Below are positions 16,570 to 24,856 of a stretch of 64,000 bases of DNA, piece by piece. Location: assembly GCA_017407125.1 (NCBI GenBank), contig JAFQXE010000045.1, positions 186,001 to 250,000 of the forward strand, given 5' to 3'. Source of the stretch: Thermoguttaceae bacterium (GTDB taxonomy: Bacteria > Planctomycetota > Planctomycetia > Pirellulales > Thermoguttaceae). Under the pieces are notes generated by a model, which worked only from the letters and a program-made list of their open reading frames with translations, did not search any database and was not told the origin of the DNA. Both the position numbers and the translations under genes were made by a program. Numbering within the stretch: position 1 is the first letter of the stretch; every line of letters starts with the position of its first letter.

Positions 16570-17866
16570 TGTTTTCGATATTCAACGGATACTTATAATG
16601 TATCAGGTATCCCAAAGCGTCGCTCATGTGAGTTCGGTCTGGGTCTGACTTGTCAATTTCATTACTGTTCTCCCTGAAGGATATGCCATCAAGGTCGGCA
16701 ATGAGTTCTTTGCACTTCGAGTTAATCATCAACCGTATCTTGCCTTGTGCGTTTCGCAAAAAAGCATTGACACTCGCAATGCGGTCAAAAATTGCGGGGT
16801 TTGACTTGGGGTAAAAAACGCGCACACGCCCGCTACGGTCGGCGAACCGTCTGTCTCGACTTATAATAATGTAGTCCGTCAAAGCCGCGTTTGTGTGCCG
16901 TTGCTTGCTTGCAGCATCCCCGTAAAACTCGAATCCTGATTTGTGATGTCCCCAACGTCGCCAAAGCTCGTCCAGAGTCTCCTGCGTGTTGGTATCCCGC
17001 ATGCTGATTTCATCTATGACGGTTATGCAGTCTTGGTTTCCCTGTGCAATGCACCACGACATCGGCGATACGTTGAAGTCAGAGCATACCAATAAGGGAC
17101 GGTGCGGATCGTACCGATCTCCACTGTAAACGTTATCATTGCGGTCGAACGCATGGTATGCCAACCCTGCGGACGTTTCCCAGTTCGCCAGCATCTGCTC
17201 CGAGTAATCCTTCTTGGACATCATCGCTTTCTGCGCCGCCATTTCTTCGGGGGTGTATATTTCTTCCGCTGACCAGTGAAAATGCTCAAACGTCGCAAAC
17301 GCTCCCATCGACCGGCTCATTTCCCTGCCGAGGTCGCCGATACATATATCCCGCCACAACAATGCCCCGCAACCTTTGCGTTTTGGCACGCCCAGCATCA
17401 TAAGCCAACCGTGAAACGCATTCAACGCCGGTAAAACCGAACGCTCTATTGTCCCCGGACGTATGTCGGACATCTCGTCAACGGCAATACCACAGTAATG
17501 CTCGCCCTCAAGTCTGTGTGGCTTGTCCATACCCATGACATATACCGTAACCGGGTGTTGCCGCAACGCAAATTCGATTCGCAACGCACTGCTGTTTACC
17601 CGAATCTTCAAACCGGCTTCGTTGTACTCGTTCTGTAAACGCAACCAAACGTTTCGCTCTGCTTGAGCGTATGTTGGCAAACAGTATGCGTAGACCGGGT
17701 GCTGACACATTGGGACGTGCTGACATGTCCGCAACGCAAACTTCGATATAGCGGTCGCCGACTTCCCAGAGGAACGACCTGCATCGGCAGCTATAATCAT
17801 CGCCTCCGATTTCCAAAATGCCTGCCGCTGTGGACAGTATCTCCACGGTCGACTCATATCAGGCAT
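16535..17866 (-). CDS. terL: Terminase large subunit
   Basis: 443 residues. The ATPase domain has a Walker A variant GRSSGKS (residues 30-36) and a Walker B GIAVDEMSD near residue 130. The nuclease domain has CSDFNVSP, FYGDAAS and the closing DRTHMSDALGYLI, the acidic residues that bind metal. It packages DNA with TerS (immediately upstream, sharing ATGCCTGA) and the portal (downstream, overlapping). Length and motif order are normal for the family. Confidence 0.92.
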   Translation of the reverse strand: MPDMSRPWRYCPQRQAFWKSEAMIIAADAGRSSGKSATAISKFALRTCQHVPMCQHPVYAYCLPTYAQAERNVWLRLQNEYNEAGLKIRVNSSALRIEFALRQHPVTVYVMGMDKPHRLEGEHYCGIAVDEMSDIRPGTIERSVLPALNAFHGWLMMLGVPKRKGCGALLWRDICIGDLGREMSRSMGAFATFEHFHWSAEEIYTPEEMAAQKAMMSKKDYSEQMLANWETSAGLAYHAFDRNDNVYSGDRYDPHRPLLVCSDFNVSPMSWCIAQGNQDCITVIDEISMRDTNTQETLDELWRRWGHHKSGFEFYGDAASKQRHTNAALTDYIIISRDRRFADRSGRVRVFYPKSNPAIFDRIASVNAFLRNAQGKIRLMINSKCKELIADLDGISFRENSNEIDKSDPDRTHMSDALGYLIHYKYPLNIENNGNRTITALKW

Positions 17867-18314
17867 CTTCCGACTCCTCCTCTAAATCCTCTTCTGGATT
17901 ACTGGGCGCAAGTATCGGCTCTTCCTCTTTTGTCTCTGCTTGCTCCCCAGATGTGAAGTAATCGTTGACTCGTTTCCAATGATTGTCGTTGCTCGAAATT
18001 GCCTCCGGCATACTTTCCGTTGAAACAGGATTGTCTGTCTGCCCCAACAAGTTCTTCCCCAAAAATATCGCCATCGACGCTGACTTCGACGCCAGCTCAA
18101 ACTGCGACCGCCGTAGGGCGATCTTACCAAGTGACCTTTTTTCCTGAAAAACTAGGGAGAAAGTCTTGCCGTATGTGCGTCTGCACCACCCGTTTAAAGT
18201 CTTTTCCGAGACTGAGAAGAAGTCGCATATTTCGTGCTTCGTACACTGCAATTTACACAGTTTCTCGAAATTAACCTTGTCTATCTCGGCAGGAGGTCTA
18301 CCCATTCGCGTCAT
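17859..18314 (-). CDS. terS: Terminase small subunit
   Basis: 151 residues. The N-terminal half is a helix-turn-helix (TKHEICDFFSVSEKTLNGWCRR) preceded by GRPPAEIDKVNFEKL, a common opening of small terminases; the C-terminus is acidic (EEDLEEESEDA). It overlaps the large terminase gene by 8 bp. It binds the packaging start site and stimulates TerL. The start at 18314 has only a weak ribosome binding site; an in-frame Met four codons on is an alternative. Confidence 0.85.
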   Translation of the reverse strand: MTRMGRPPAEIDKVNFEKLCKLQCTKHEICDFFSVSEKTLNGWCRRTYGKTFSLVFQEKRSLGKIALRRSQFELASKSASMAIFLGKNLLGQTDNPVSTESMPEAISSNDNHWKRVNDYFTSGEQAETKEEEPILAPSNPEEDLEEESEDA

Positions 18315-18338
18315 TTTCTCTGTCTTTTAATTTTCACA

Positions 18339-19562
18339 TCATTCTTCCGCGATTCGTTCTGCTTTTTTCCCTGTGAATTGTTCCCATCTATTGATGATAA
18401 CATCGCAGTAGTGCGGGTCGAGTTCTAACACACGGGCTTTTCGTTCAAGTTGTTCGCAGGCGATGATTGTTGTTCCACTTCCACCGAATGGGTCGAGGAC
18501 AATATCTCCGTTATGGCTTGAGTTGTGGATGAGTCGTGCGAACAGCTTCACAGGCTTCATTGTTGGGTGGAGGTCGTTTTTGGTTGGGCGATCTTCTTCG
18601 ATAACGGTTGTTTCTTTGCGTGAGTCTGTGAAGTAGTGCGAGGCGCCATCTTTCCAACCGTACAAACACGGCTCATGTCGCCATTGGTAGTCTTGCCGGG
18701 AGAGAACGAGGGAGTTCTTTGCCCATATTAACGTTTGGCGAATAGTCATTCCGGCAGCCATTGCTGCGGTTACGAATTCATAAGTTGTACAGGTTGCGTG
18801 CCAAATATAAAATGCTCCTCCGGGTAGTATGTGCGCCATAGCCAGCCCGAATGTATCTGTCAAAAACTGAACAAACTCCTTCGACCCCATGTTGTCGTTT
18901 TGGATTTTCAGTTTATCTTTTGTCCCGCCGGTATAATTGACATTATAGGGAGGGTCGGTACACATCATATTTGCCGACTCTCCCTTCATGAGTTTTTCGT
19001 AGTCTGTCGCGACTGTTGCGTCTCCACAAACGAGCAAATGTTCACCGAGTTTCCAAATATCACCGGGTTTACAGATGGATTCTACTTCTTCCTCGAAATC
19101 ATCATCTTCTTCGACTTCATCTACCGAGCTTTCAACTGTAGTATTGAAATCGTCTAGTAGGCTTGTATCAAATCCGAAATCATCGAGTTCTGGGATGTCC
19201 CAGCCTTCGATTAGTTTTGCATAATCCCAATCGCCGTATGACAAGTTGTCTTTGATTGTATATGCTCGGATTTTTTCTGCCGGGGTACTTTCGTCGAGAA
19301 CGTAGCATGGCAGTTGTTCGTAGTTGAGGTGTCTTGCTGCGTCAAATCGGCGGTTGCCTCCCACCACGATATACTTCCCATCTTGCGGGTATACGATGAG
19401 TGGTCGAGCTTCCAGCATTTCTGGAAGTTCCTTGAGCGACTTTATCATCGCCTCCATTTGCTCGTTCGTATAGGTTCGGGGGTTTTCCGGTACGTCTTTT
19501 ATCTGACCAGAGTTGCCTTCGATCAGATCTATTGCCAGTCTTTGTAGTTTCACTCTTTGCAT
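18339..19562 (-). CDS. ParB-like nuclease domain fused to DNA adenine methyltransferase
   Basis: 407 residues. Residues ~20-130 form a ParB/sulfiredoxin-like N-terminal domain (ARPLIVYPQDGKYIVVGGNRRF). An acidic linker (about 140-165) follows, then a beta-class amino-methyltransferase with TDPPYN (adenine-type catalytic motif) and a C-terminal DPFGGSGTTIIACEQ SAM site. Such fusions are common beside phage terminases and probably modify phage DNA near packaging. The start at 19562 has AAAGGAG upstream, and it follows the sigma-like gene in the same direction. Confidence 0.88.
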   Translation of the reverse strand: MQRVKLQRLAIDLIEGNSGQIKDVPENPRTYTNEQMEAMIKSLKELPEMLEARPLIVYPQDGKYIVVGGNRRFDAARHLNYEQLPCYVLDESTPAEKIRAYTIKDNLSYGDWDYAKLIEGWDIPELDDFGFDTSLLDDFNTTVESSVDEVEEDDDFEEEVESICKPGDIWKLGEHLLVCGDATVATDYEKLMKGESANMMCTDPPYNVNYTGGTKDKLKIQNDNMGSKEFVQFLTDTFGLAMAHILPGGAFYIWHATCTTYEFVTAAMAAGMTIRQTLIWAKNSLVLSRQDYQWRHEPCLYGWKDGASHYFTDSRKETTVIEEDRPTKNDLHPTMKPVKLFARLIHNSSHNGDIVLDPFGGSGTTIIACEQLERKARVLELDPHYCDVIINRWEQFTGKKAERIAEE

Positions 19563-19623
19563 TTTCTTACTCCTTTGTATTTAAACCTTCGTTTTTTGTA
19601 AAAGTTAATAGGTGAGAGCTTTT

Positions 19624-20157
19624 TTATGAAATTTTTTTGTATTTTGCACGTATTTGTTTAACAATATGGCAGATTCTCGCCCGTGAAAGATTCATAACCT
19701 CTGCGATGTCTTTTTGTGTTTTCCCAGTCAGCAGAAGAAGAAAGCACTCTTTTTGTCGCTCTGTGAGCAAGTCCAATAGAATATGTAAATTTTTTTGCTC
19801 TTTAGCTGTCAGATTGAAAGAATCGGGAAACATTGTGAAGTTAAGTGATTCTTCTTGACCTTCCACTTGTCTTTCCGGTGTGGGGTTTTTATCTCGGAGT
19901 TCAGGATGAATCCGCCGAAAACGATCATTGCGCTTAAGATGTTTTTTGAATACCATTGCTCGGTTGCGGCAGAAATGCAACGCTTCCCACATCATATCCT
20001 TTGTGTGCTTTACCGTTGTCGCCAATGATCGCATCAAGACAAACTGCTGATAATCAGCTAGTTCCTGTTCTGGTATCCCATATTTTCGTCCGGCTGCATA
20101 AATAAACCTTGGATTGTCGAGAAAATATTGCGTCCTTGCGTTTATTTTTTGTGGCAT
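19624..20157 (-). CDS. Sigma-70 region 4-like DNA-binding regulator
   Basis: 177 residues. The C-terminus (residues ~130-175) carries a region-4-type helix-turn-helix: TERQKECFLLLLTGKTQKDIAEVMNLSRARICHIVKQIR. The N-terminal part is helical and basic without an obvious region 2, so it may be a late-gene activator rather than a full sigma factor. It is the first gene of the packaging block, has a strong AAGGAG site and lies just downstream of a promoter region with divergent -10 boxes. It is a good candidate for turning on late genes. Confidence 0.7.
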   Translation of the reverse strand: MPQKINARTQYFLDNPRFIYAAGRKYGIPEQELADYQQFVLMRSLATTVKHTKDMMWEALHFCRNRAMVFKKHLKRNDRFRRIHPELRDKNPTPERQVEGQEESLNFTMFPDSFNLTAKEQKNLHILLDLLTERQKECFLLLLTGKTQKDIAEVMNLSRARICHIVKQIRAKYKKIS

Positions 20158-20158
20158 A

Positions 20159-20187
20159 TTGACTCCTTAGCGCGTTTGTGTTATAAT
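20159..20187 (+). promoter_or_regulatory. Sigma70-type promoter, possibly bidirectional
   Basis: On the plus strand TTGACT (20159-20164) is separated by 17 bp from TATAAT (20182-20187), a near-perfect promoter. On the minus strand TTGAGT and TATAAC lie 16 bp apart over the same stretch, and would drive the sigma-like gene starting at 20157. The minus promoter has an obvious job; the plus promoter would make a short RNA toward the hairpin at 20234-20265. Confidence 0.6.
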
Positions 20188-20233
20188 ATGCGTGATTCAA
20201 CACTCAACGTGCTAAGTCGTAAGGTTTAGAGTA

Positions 20234-20265
20234 GAAACCGCTGGTTCTCCTTAATCAGCGGTTTC
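20234..20265. terminator. 10-bp hairpin overlapping a stop codon
   Basis: GAAACCGCTG and CAGCGGTTTC form a perfect 10-bp stem around a 12-nt loop that contains the stop codon of the minus-strand gene ending at 20251. No strong T-run follows on either strand, so termination is uncertain. It could stop the short plus-strand transcript from 20159 and/or separate the two minus-strand regulator genes. Confidence 0.5.
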
Positions 20266-20649
20266 ATGCTTCTCTCGCGCTTCTGCTATAAGCTCAGCTA
20301 CGGTTTTGTCTGTCCAATGAATTGCACGATAGCCGTTTTGGTTTCTGATATGTTCTAACCTGTAAATGCAATCTGGAGTTAGCTCAAAACCATCATACAT
20401 GATTGCGCCAGACGGAGGCCCACCGCTTTGTTCTGCTTTATATTTCTCTTTTCGTTTACGAAGTTTCTCAATCAACGACGAATGAAATAACCACGAACAC
20501 TTTTTCACTCTCTTAACACAGTCACTTGCAATGACGCCATCTCGTACCATCTTATTCAAAGTGTACCGGTCGTACCCTGTTAAATCCGATAGTTCATACG
20601 CCGTTATCCATTCGCGTTCTGGCGGCATGTCAAGTTCTACGTTGTCCAT
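20251..20649 (-). CDS. Helix-turn-helix DNA-binding protein (excisionase/MerR-like)
   Basis: 132 residues. Residues 14-45 (WITAYELSDLTGYDRYTLNKMVRDGVI) read as a winged helix-turn-helix of the excisionase/MerR N-terminal type, followed by a basic linker and a C-terminal helix. It lies between the two sigma-like genes and ends inside the hairpin at 20234-20265. A regulatory role in the early-to-late switch is inferred from context. Confidence 0.6.
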   Translation of the reverse strand: MDNVELDMPPEREWITAYELSDLTGYDRYTLNKMVRDGVIASDCVKRVKKCSWLFHSSLIEKLRKRKEKYKAEQSGGPPSGAIMYDGFELTPDCIYRLEHIRNQNGYRAIHWTDKTVAELIAEAREKHETAD

Positions 20650-20651
20650 TA

Positions 20652-21320
20652 TTAGAAACTTCCATCTTTGTATTTGTATTTCAGGTATTTTTTTAAATGG
20701 TAAACAGCCTGTTTCCGCAACTGGTCGATTCTTTGCCTCGCCACGCCGTCGGTGTCGGCTATTTGCTGTGATGTTTGGGGAAACGTTCCAATCCCATAGT
20801 AACGCTTAATAATATCTTGGTATCTGTATGGCAGGGAAGCAATGGCTTCCAATACGATTTGTTTGCGCTCGTTCTGGCTGGCTTGATCATCTGGCTTTTC
20901 ACTCTCAACTGTCTCTATCTCAGATCCAAATTTTGCAGCCACTTTTATCTCGATTTCCTCGAATGTTGGGGGGACATATTCTCCCTTCTGTTTTTTGTAT
21001 CTATAAGTAAGAAAAGTATGCGGTAGAGAAATTATTTTTGCTTTTAACAATAATTTTGCAGAAATATGTGGAGCGCAATGCGCAAAATAACTCTTAAATG
21101 TGCCACGTTTCTTGATATAAGTCCTTATACAGCGGTCAAATACAAAATATAGCTCTTGCTGTACATCTTCTTTCGATAATTTTGGAAATTTTTTAACAGT
21201 TGCTTGAACCAAATAACAAAGTATTCTTTCGCATCTTGCGTATAGCTCTTCTTTTGCCTTTTGGTCACCTTTTTTGGCTTTTATCGCCAAATCATCTGCC
21301 GTTGTGTCTTTTCGCCTCAT
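20652..21320 (-). CDS. Sigma-70 family RNA polymerase sigma factor
   Basis: 222 residues from the ATG at 21320; a GTG further upstream lies inside a hairpin and is less likely. Region 2-like: DDLAIKAKKGDQKAKEELYARCERI, then SKEDVQQELYFVFDRCIRTY. Region 4-like: LPYRYQDIIKRYYGIG, followed by the helix-turn-helix TSQQIADTDGVARQRIDQLRKQAVYHL. Both DNA-binding regions are present, so it could direct polymerase to phage promoters. Nine copies of an unusual promoter-like motif occur elsewhere in the window; a link is untested. Confidence 0.8.
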   Translation of the reverse strand: MRRKDTTADDLAIKAKKGDQKAKEELYARCERILCYLVQATVKKFPKLSKEDVQQELYFVFDRCIRTYIKKRGTFKSYFAHCAPHISAKLLLKAKIISLPHTFLTYRYKKQKGEYVPPTFEEIEIKVAAKFGSEIETVESEKPDDQASQNERKQIVLEAIASLPYRYQDIIKRYYGIGTFPQTSQQIADTDGVARQRIDQLRKQAVYHLKKYLKYKYKDGSF

Positions 21321-21341
21321 GCTACTTGATATATGACAAAT

Positions 21342-21360
21342 GGGGAGCTTCACGCTCCCC
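21342..21360 (-). terminator. GC-rich hairpin upstream of the sigma factor gene
   Basis: GGGGAGC and GCTCCCC form a perfect 7-bp stem with a 5-nt loop between the gene ending at 21384 and the sigma factor start at 21320. On the minus strand it is followed by ATTTGTC, a weak U-tract. It may attenuate read-through into the sigma factor gene. Confidence 0.45.
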
Positions 21361-21383
21361 GTATTGTTACGAAGCTTCTTTGA

Positions 21384-21677
21384 CTATTCCTGCTTAGAGG
21401 TATCTGCGCTTGTATTGTTTTGTGTCTTGTTTGCGTACCGCTCTGCATCCGTGTAGAGACGACTCGGATTCTCATACCCTGAGAAATGTACTCTGGCGTT
21501 TTCCAGTAACGCCGGGCAATTTGTTAGGCGCTCGTAGATTCCGCGAACAAGCTCTCGACGAATCATATCTTCGATTACTTCGTCTTCATTGTCGCCACGA
21601 TACGTAAATTGAAGTTTCGCCAGTTGCCTGATGATGTGATAAAGCCCGTCGTCAATCTTCACAAGGAACTGTCTCAC
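21384..21677 (-). CDS. Hypothetical protein
   Basis: 97 residues from a GTG start at 21677 overlapping the upstream gene. A small helical protein (FLVKIDDGLYHIIRQLAKLQF, EDMIRRELVRGIYERL) that could be a ribbon-helix-helix-like or dimerising protein; no firm family. The C-terminal ~20 residues are polar and probably disordered. Confidence 0.55.
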   Translation of the reverse strand: MRQFLVKIDDGLYHIIRQLAKLQFTYRGDNEDEVIEDMIRRELVRGIYERLTNCPALLENARVHFSGYENPSRLYTDAERYANKTQNNTSADTSKQE

Positions 21678-22030
21678 TTTGTCGCCTCGCTTTCGGATTG
21701 GTTCAACCGTCGATTCGACAAAAACAAAATACAGTATCCGGCAATGTCGGCGATGGTGTCTTCGAGAGTCTCGTCAGCAACCATCGAATCGCGCCTGAGA
21801 ATATTTTGCAGTCGTGCAAACTTATCGGAAAGACGAGTAAGAATTGCCGATTCCGCCGTCGAGGTTGGGTTGAGAACGGGTGGAGAGAACACGTTGCTGC
21901 CATAATCATAGTTTTTGCGCAGAATCAAGTCAAAGAGGTAATTAAACACTCCTTCAATAGCGATAGTCTGCGGGTCGGTTCCTTTCACAGGTTTTAGTGT
22001 CGTTTTTTTGTTTGGCCTTGTTGCCGTCAT
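21674..22030 (-). CDS. DUF1599-like (nucleotide modification associated domain 1) protein
   Basis: 118 residues from the ATG at 22030, chosen because GAAAGGAG lies 11 nt upstream; the longer frame is not supported. The pattern NYDYGSNVFSPP, then RLSDKFARLQNIL and DETLEDTIADIAGYCIL matches the DUF1599 family, small helical proteins of phages linked to nucleotide modification or turnover. Here no base-modification pathway is otherwise seen. It overlaps the next gene by 4 bp. Confidence 0.7.
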   Translation of the reverse strand: MTATRPNKKTTLKPVKGTDPQTIAIEGVFNYLFDLILRKNYDYGSNVFSPPVLNPTSTAESAILTRLSDKFARLQNILRRDSMVADETLEDTIADIAGYCILFLSNRRLNQSESEATK

Positions 22031-22144
22031 GGTTTTTCGCTCCTTTCGTTGTTTTTTGGGGAAACGCACGCCAAGAACCTGTAGGCGCCCGGCGTGCGGA
22101 GGGAGGCTATGCGGGGCTTATTCCGCGCTTTCTGCCACCTTTGT

Positions 22145-22510
22145 CTAGGTTGGAATTTCAACAAGATTGTCCGGCTGGGCGATGATTTCCAGCTTCATGT
22201 CCTCGTCGCAAATGCCAAACGTGCTGTAGCACTCGACCGTCCGAGCCTGAATGTCAATGACGTAAAGGTACTCGATGTCGGTCTGAATTTCCTGAGCAAG
22301 CTCGTAGGGGAAATATTCGTTCGGCGGATATTCCATTCGCTCTCTGGTTTGGATAAGGTGCGTCGCCAAGTCCTCGCCGGTATAGAACGTTTCTTTTGCC
22401 AAAAGGTCGCGCAGTTCAACGCCAGCTCCTTCCGGGTAGCCGTCGCAATGACGGTATAAAATGCAATGCCAGCTTTTGTCTTTGATAATGATGTTACTAC
22501 GGGTTGACAC
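22145..22510 (-). CDS. Hypothetical phage protein with YRHxDGYPEGAG motif
   Basis: 121 residues from a GTG at 22510 with GGAGG seven bases upstream, set just after the stop of the previous gene. The central ILYRHCDGYPEGAG motif recurs in small phage proteins of unknown function. It has several Tyr, Glu and Asp residues in the second half and no membrane segment. No role can be assigned. Confidence 0.6.
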   Translation of the reverse strand: MSTRSNIIIKDKSWHCILYRHCDGYPEGAGVELRDLLAKETFYTGEDLATHLIQTRERMEYPPNEYFPYELAQEIQTDIEYLYVIDIQARTVECYSTFGICDEDMKLEIIAQPDNLVEIPT

Positions 22511-22511
22511 G

Positions 22512-23108
22512 TTAGTCCTCCTCTTCTTCGTCGTCTTGGGGGTTAAGGTTAGCATTTGTCCGTCTATACGGATTGATTCCACTTATTGATTTCACGTCGC
22601 TTTTTTCCGGCTCCAAAACACGACTCCAAAAACTGAAGTCGCCTTTGCGATTGTTCAACAGCTGCAGGTTGTTGTCAAAAACTGATTCGATTCTGTCAAA
22701 CTCGCTGTAAAACTCCGAATACAGATGATAGGAAATGTACAGGCAAATCATCTTGTACCACAGCTTTTCTTTTCGTTCCTCGCCTTTGTTGCCACACGTT
22801 TCAAAACGAATGTAGGCTTTCATTTCCCTCTTAAACCGTTTCATCATCTTTGCCTGCAATCGCCACAGACAGTCGATGTGATCCTCGCCGCTGGCTTGCC
22901 AGTACTCGTCCGAGAACGTCTGGACGCACAACCAACGGAAACGCTTCGCCAGATGGTCTTTGGGAATGCTCATTTCCGAGTCGGTTTTGTAAAATCCAAC
23001 TGATCGACTCCACTCGGAGTCCAGCACAATGTCGTCGCCTTCATCTCTGAAGATTCCAAGCCGGTCTACCAAAACCGGTCGCTTATCCTTTCCTTTGTGT
23101 TTTCTCAT
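22512..23108 (-). CDS. Hypothetical protein, paralogue of the product at 31807-32355
   Basis: 198 residues. It shares an order of blocks with the protein at 31807: an opening with GFYKTDSEMSIPKDHLAKRF against GFLEPERGFWRIPKDYLDKR, then RFKREMKAYIRF against HFNRELKSFSWL, and a helical stretch ending in FDRIE-type residues. The C-terminus is very acidic (DDEEEED) in both. Function unknown; duplication within the phage is evident. Confidence 0.6.
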   Translation of the reverse strand: MRKHKGKDKRPVLVDRLGIFRDEGDDIVLDSEWSRSVGFYKTDSEMSIPKDHLAKRFRWLCVQTFSDEYWQASGEDHIDCLWRLQAKMMKRFKREMKAYIRFETCGNKGEERKEKLWYKMICLYISYHLYSEFYSEFDRIESVFDNNLQLLNNRKGDFSFWSRVLEPEKSDVKSISGINPYRRTNANLNPQDDEEEED

Positions 23109-23136
23109 GTTGTCTCCTGTAAGTTTGTTAGGATGT

Positions 23137-23745
23137 TTACGGTCTATAAGACGAATAAACTAAAGGAATTGTGAATTCTTTTTTGAGGACTTTTGAAAAT
23201 AAACCTATTCGTTCCAACTGGTAACGCATGACCAACATCGACACCTGAAATGCGTCTGCCAACTGCATCCAGTCACAGCCTTCGTCAACCAACCGGACAA
23301 CGTCGTCCCTCGGCATAAGTATAGACGCCGCAAATTCATTTGCCTGCCACTCTTGCTTCTGCTCTTCTGTGTGGTATATCGCCCGGAAAAATACCGTGTC
23401 GGTAAAAATACTCCTATCCTGCCGATGCAGAAAGAAATGTCCGAGTTCATGCGCAATAACAAAACGCTGGCGCCGTTCCACATATTTTTTGTTGACATAC
23501 ATCGACCATCGGCTATCACAACTGCTCAGTATTCCTGCTATGTCCATCCCGTCGCGCTGACAAAGCGTCTGATACGTCACCGATATGCCAGCCTTGTCGC
23601 ACAGCGCAACAACATCCAACGGCATGGTGTTTATACCGTTCCGTTTGGCGTATAGTAACAGCCACGACGGGGTTTTGATTAAATCAATATTATCCAAATC
23701 AATGCCACCACCATCGTAGCGGAGAATCCTATTCTTGAACGCCAC
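23137..23745 (-). CDS. ImmA/IrrE-family metallo-endopeptidase
   Basis: 202 residues. Residues 94-108 give RFVIAHELGHFFLHR, with the zinc HExxH site at His99-Glu100-His103, and a downstream EWQANEFAASILMP, the usual second half of the ImmA/IrrE signature. In mobile elements these enzymes cut an XRE-type repressor and induce the element. No XRE repressor gene lies next to it, so the substrate is unknown. It shares its first base with the neighbouring zinc-ribbon gene. Confidence 0.85.
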   Translation of the reverse strand: MAFKNRILRYDGGGIDLDNIDLIKTPSWLLLYAKRNGINTMPLDVVALCDKAGISVTYQTLCQRDGMDIAGILSSCDSRWSMYVNKKYVERRQRFVIAHELGHFFLHRQDRSIFTDTVFFRAIYHTEEQKQEWQANEFAASILMPRDDVVRLVDEGCDWMQLADAFQVSMLVMRYQLERIGLFSKVLKKEFTIPLVYSSYRP

Positions 23746-24062
23746 TAGTATGTTTCCTTTCCCGCGATTCGTCTTAATAAAATTGTTGTCAGGGCTTCCA
23801 GCTCACACGCCGTTTTCGTCGTCTGCTCCAACCGTTTCTTCAAGCGTTCGAGGAAATAGACCAACGTCGGAGTGTCCTGTATGCTGTCCATCAGGGAATA
23901 CCGGTCGTTCCACAAGTCCAGCAACGTGCCTTTGTCCGTATTTTCCATACGGCAACCACACTTTGCGCATAGTATACACCACCCGCCATCGCTGGCGGAT
24001 AATTCAACCTTTGAGCCACAGAACGGGCAAGGTATGAGTTCAACTGTCTGTTCGTTTTCCAT
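23745..24062 (-). CDS. Lar-like zinc-ribbon protein
   Basis: 105 residues. It opens ELIPCPFCGSK, then CAKCGCR and LWNDRYS, the CPFCG...CxxC...W-N-R plan of Lar-type restriction alleviation proteins; a helical tail follows. Lar from the Rac prophage modulates EcoKI restriction and modification. That function is inferred here, since only the zinc ribbon is conserved. It overlaps the next gene by 23 bp. Confidence 0.7.
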   Translation of the reverse strand: MENEQTVELIPCPFCGSKVELSASDGGWCILCAKCGCRMENTDKGTLLDLWNDRYSLMDSIQDTPTLVYFLERLKKRLEQTTKTACELEALTTILLRRIAGKETY

Positions 24063-24453
24063 GATAAGCCTCGCAGTTCAGCTTCCAGTTCATCTTCGCG
24101 TCCGTTTCTGTCCGCCCGTATGATACGGCAGTGAATTCGCAGTCAGAATTCTTGCAGGAAATAATCATCCATTTATGGAATTCTTCGTTCGGACAATGCT
24201 CCAAAACCGGCAGCTGCCCGCACTTCGGACACGGCAACAACTCAATTTGTTTCGCAACTTCGCACATTTCATTCCATTGGTCAATCATATCTTCCCAACG
24301 CTCGTGTCCGTCCGTTGCCAGAAGTCGGCACGTGATTGTTCCACAATAAGCCCGGTATGGTTTTCCATCGTGAAACTGGCGCGTATGTACCATTACCGGC
24401 TTGCGACCGCAGTAGGGACACGGTTCTATTTTTCTGTCTGAAGATTCCTTCAC
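24040..24453 (-). CDS. Tandem Lar-like zinc-ribbon protein (two copies)
   Basis: 137 residues with two zinc ribbons in tandem: EPCPYCGRK...W-E-D-M and LLPCPKCGQ...KNSDCEFT. Each has the CxxC pair near the N-terminus and a Trp near the end of the unit. The duplication occurs within one gene, as also at 37811-38272. Anti-restriction or another DNA/RNA-binding job is inferred from family resemblance. Confidence 0.65.
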   Translation of the reverse strand: MKESSDRKIEPCPYCGRKPVMVHTRQFHDGKPYRAYCGTITCRLLATDGHERWEDMIDQWNEMCEVAKQIELLPCPKCGQLPVLEHCPNEEFHKWMIISCKNSDCEFTAVSYGRTETDAKMNWKLNCEAYHGKRTDS

Positions 24454-24812
24454 TTTTTCGACTCCGTCTTAAACTTTTCATGCTCTCGCCGCTCGATTGC
24501 CTGAACAACGTCCTCCAGAAACTTGCCGATACCGAGAACGTACACCCCACTGTCGCTACGAATGCCGTCGTTCGGCGTGATACAAACGGTCATACAGGTC
24601 AATCTCCTCGCCTGCAAATAGTCGCGATTGTTTTTCAGCCACACTTTCTTGAACTTGCTCTCCACCTCCGAATAAAACTCCGGCGGCAAATATCCAATCC
24701 AGTAGTCTTCCAAGTACAGTCGGTCAACTCCACAGTCCGAGTATTTCCACACAACTTGCAGCAAGTTCTCGCACGCTCCTTTTCGCTTCTCAAATTTTAC
24801 CCATTTTTTCAT
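24450..24812 (-). CDS. Hypothetical protein
   Basis: 120 residues from the ATG at 24812, which has AAGGAGTGG upstream. Mixed alpha/beta, with single Cys residues and no clear zinc site. A hydrophobic-aromatic middle (LYLEDYWIGYLPPEFY) is its most distinctive part. It is coupled to the tandem zinc-ribbon gene by 4 bp. Function unknown. Confidence 0.55.
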   Translation of the reverse strand: MKKWVKFEKRKGACENLLQVVWKYSDCGVDRLYLEDYWIGYLPPEFYSEVESKFKKVWLKNNRDYLQARRLTCMTVCITPNDGIRSDSGVYVLGIGKFLEDVVQAIERREHEKFKTESKK

Positions 24813-24856
24813 CGTTCCACTCCTTCTTGTCTTTGTCTTGAATTTTCTGCACATCA

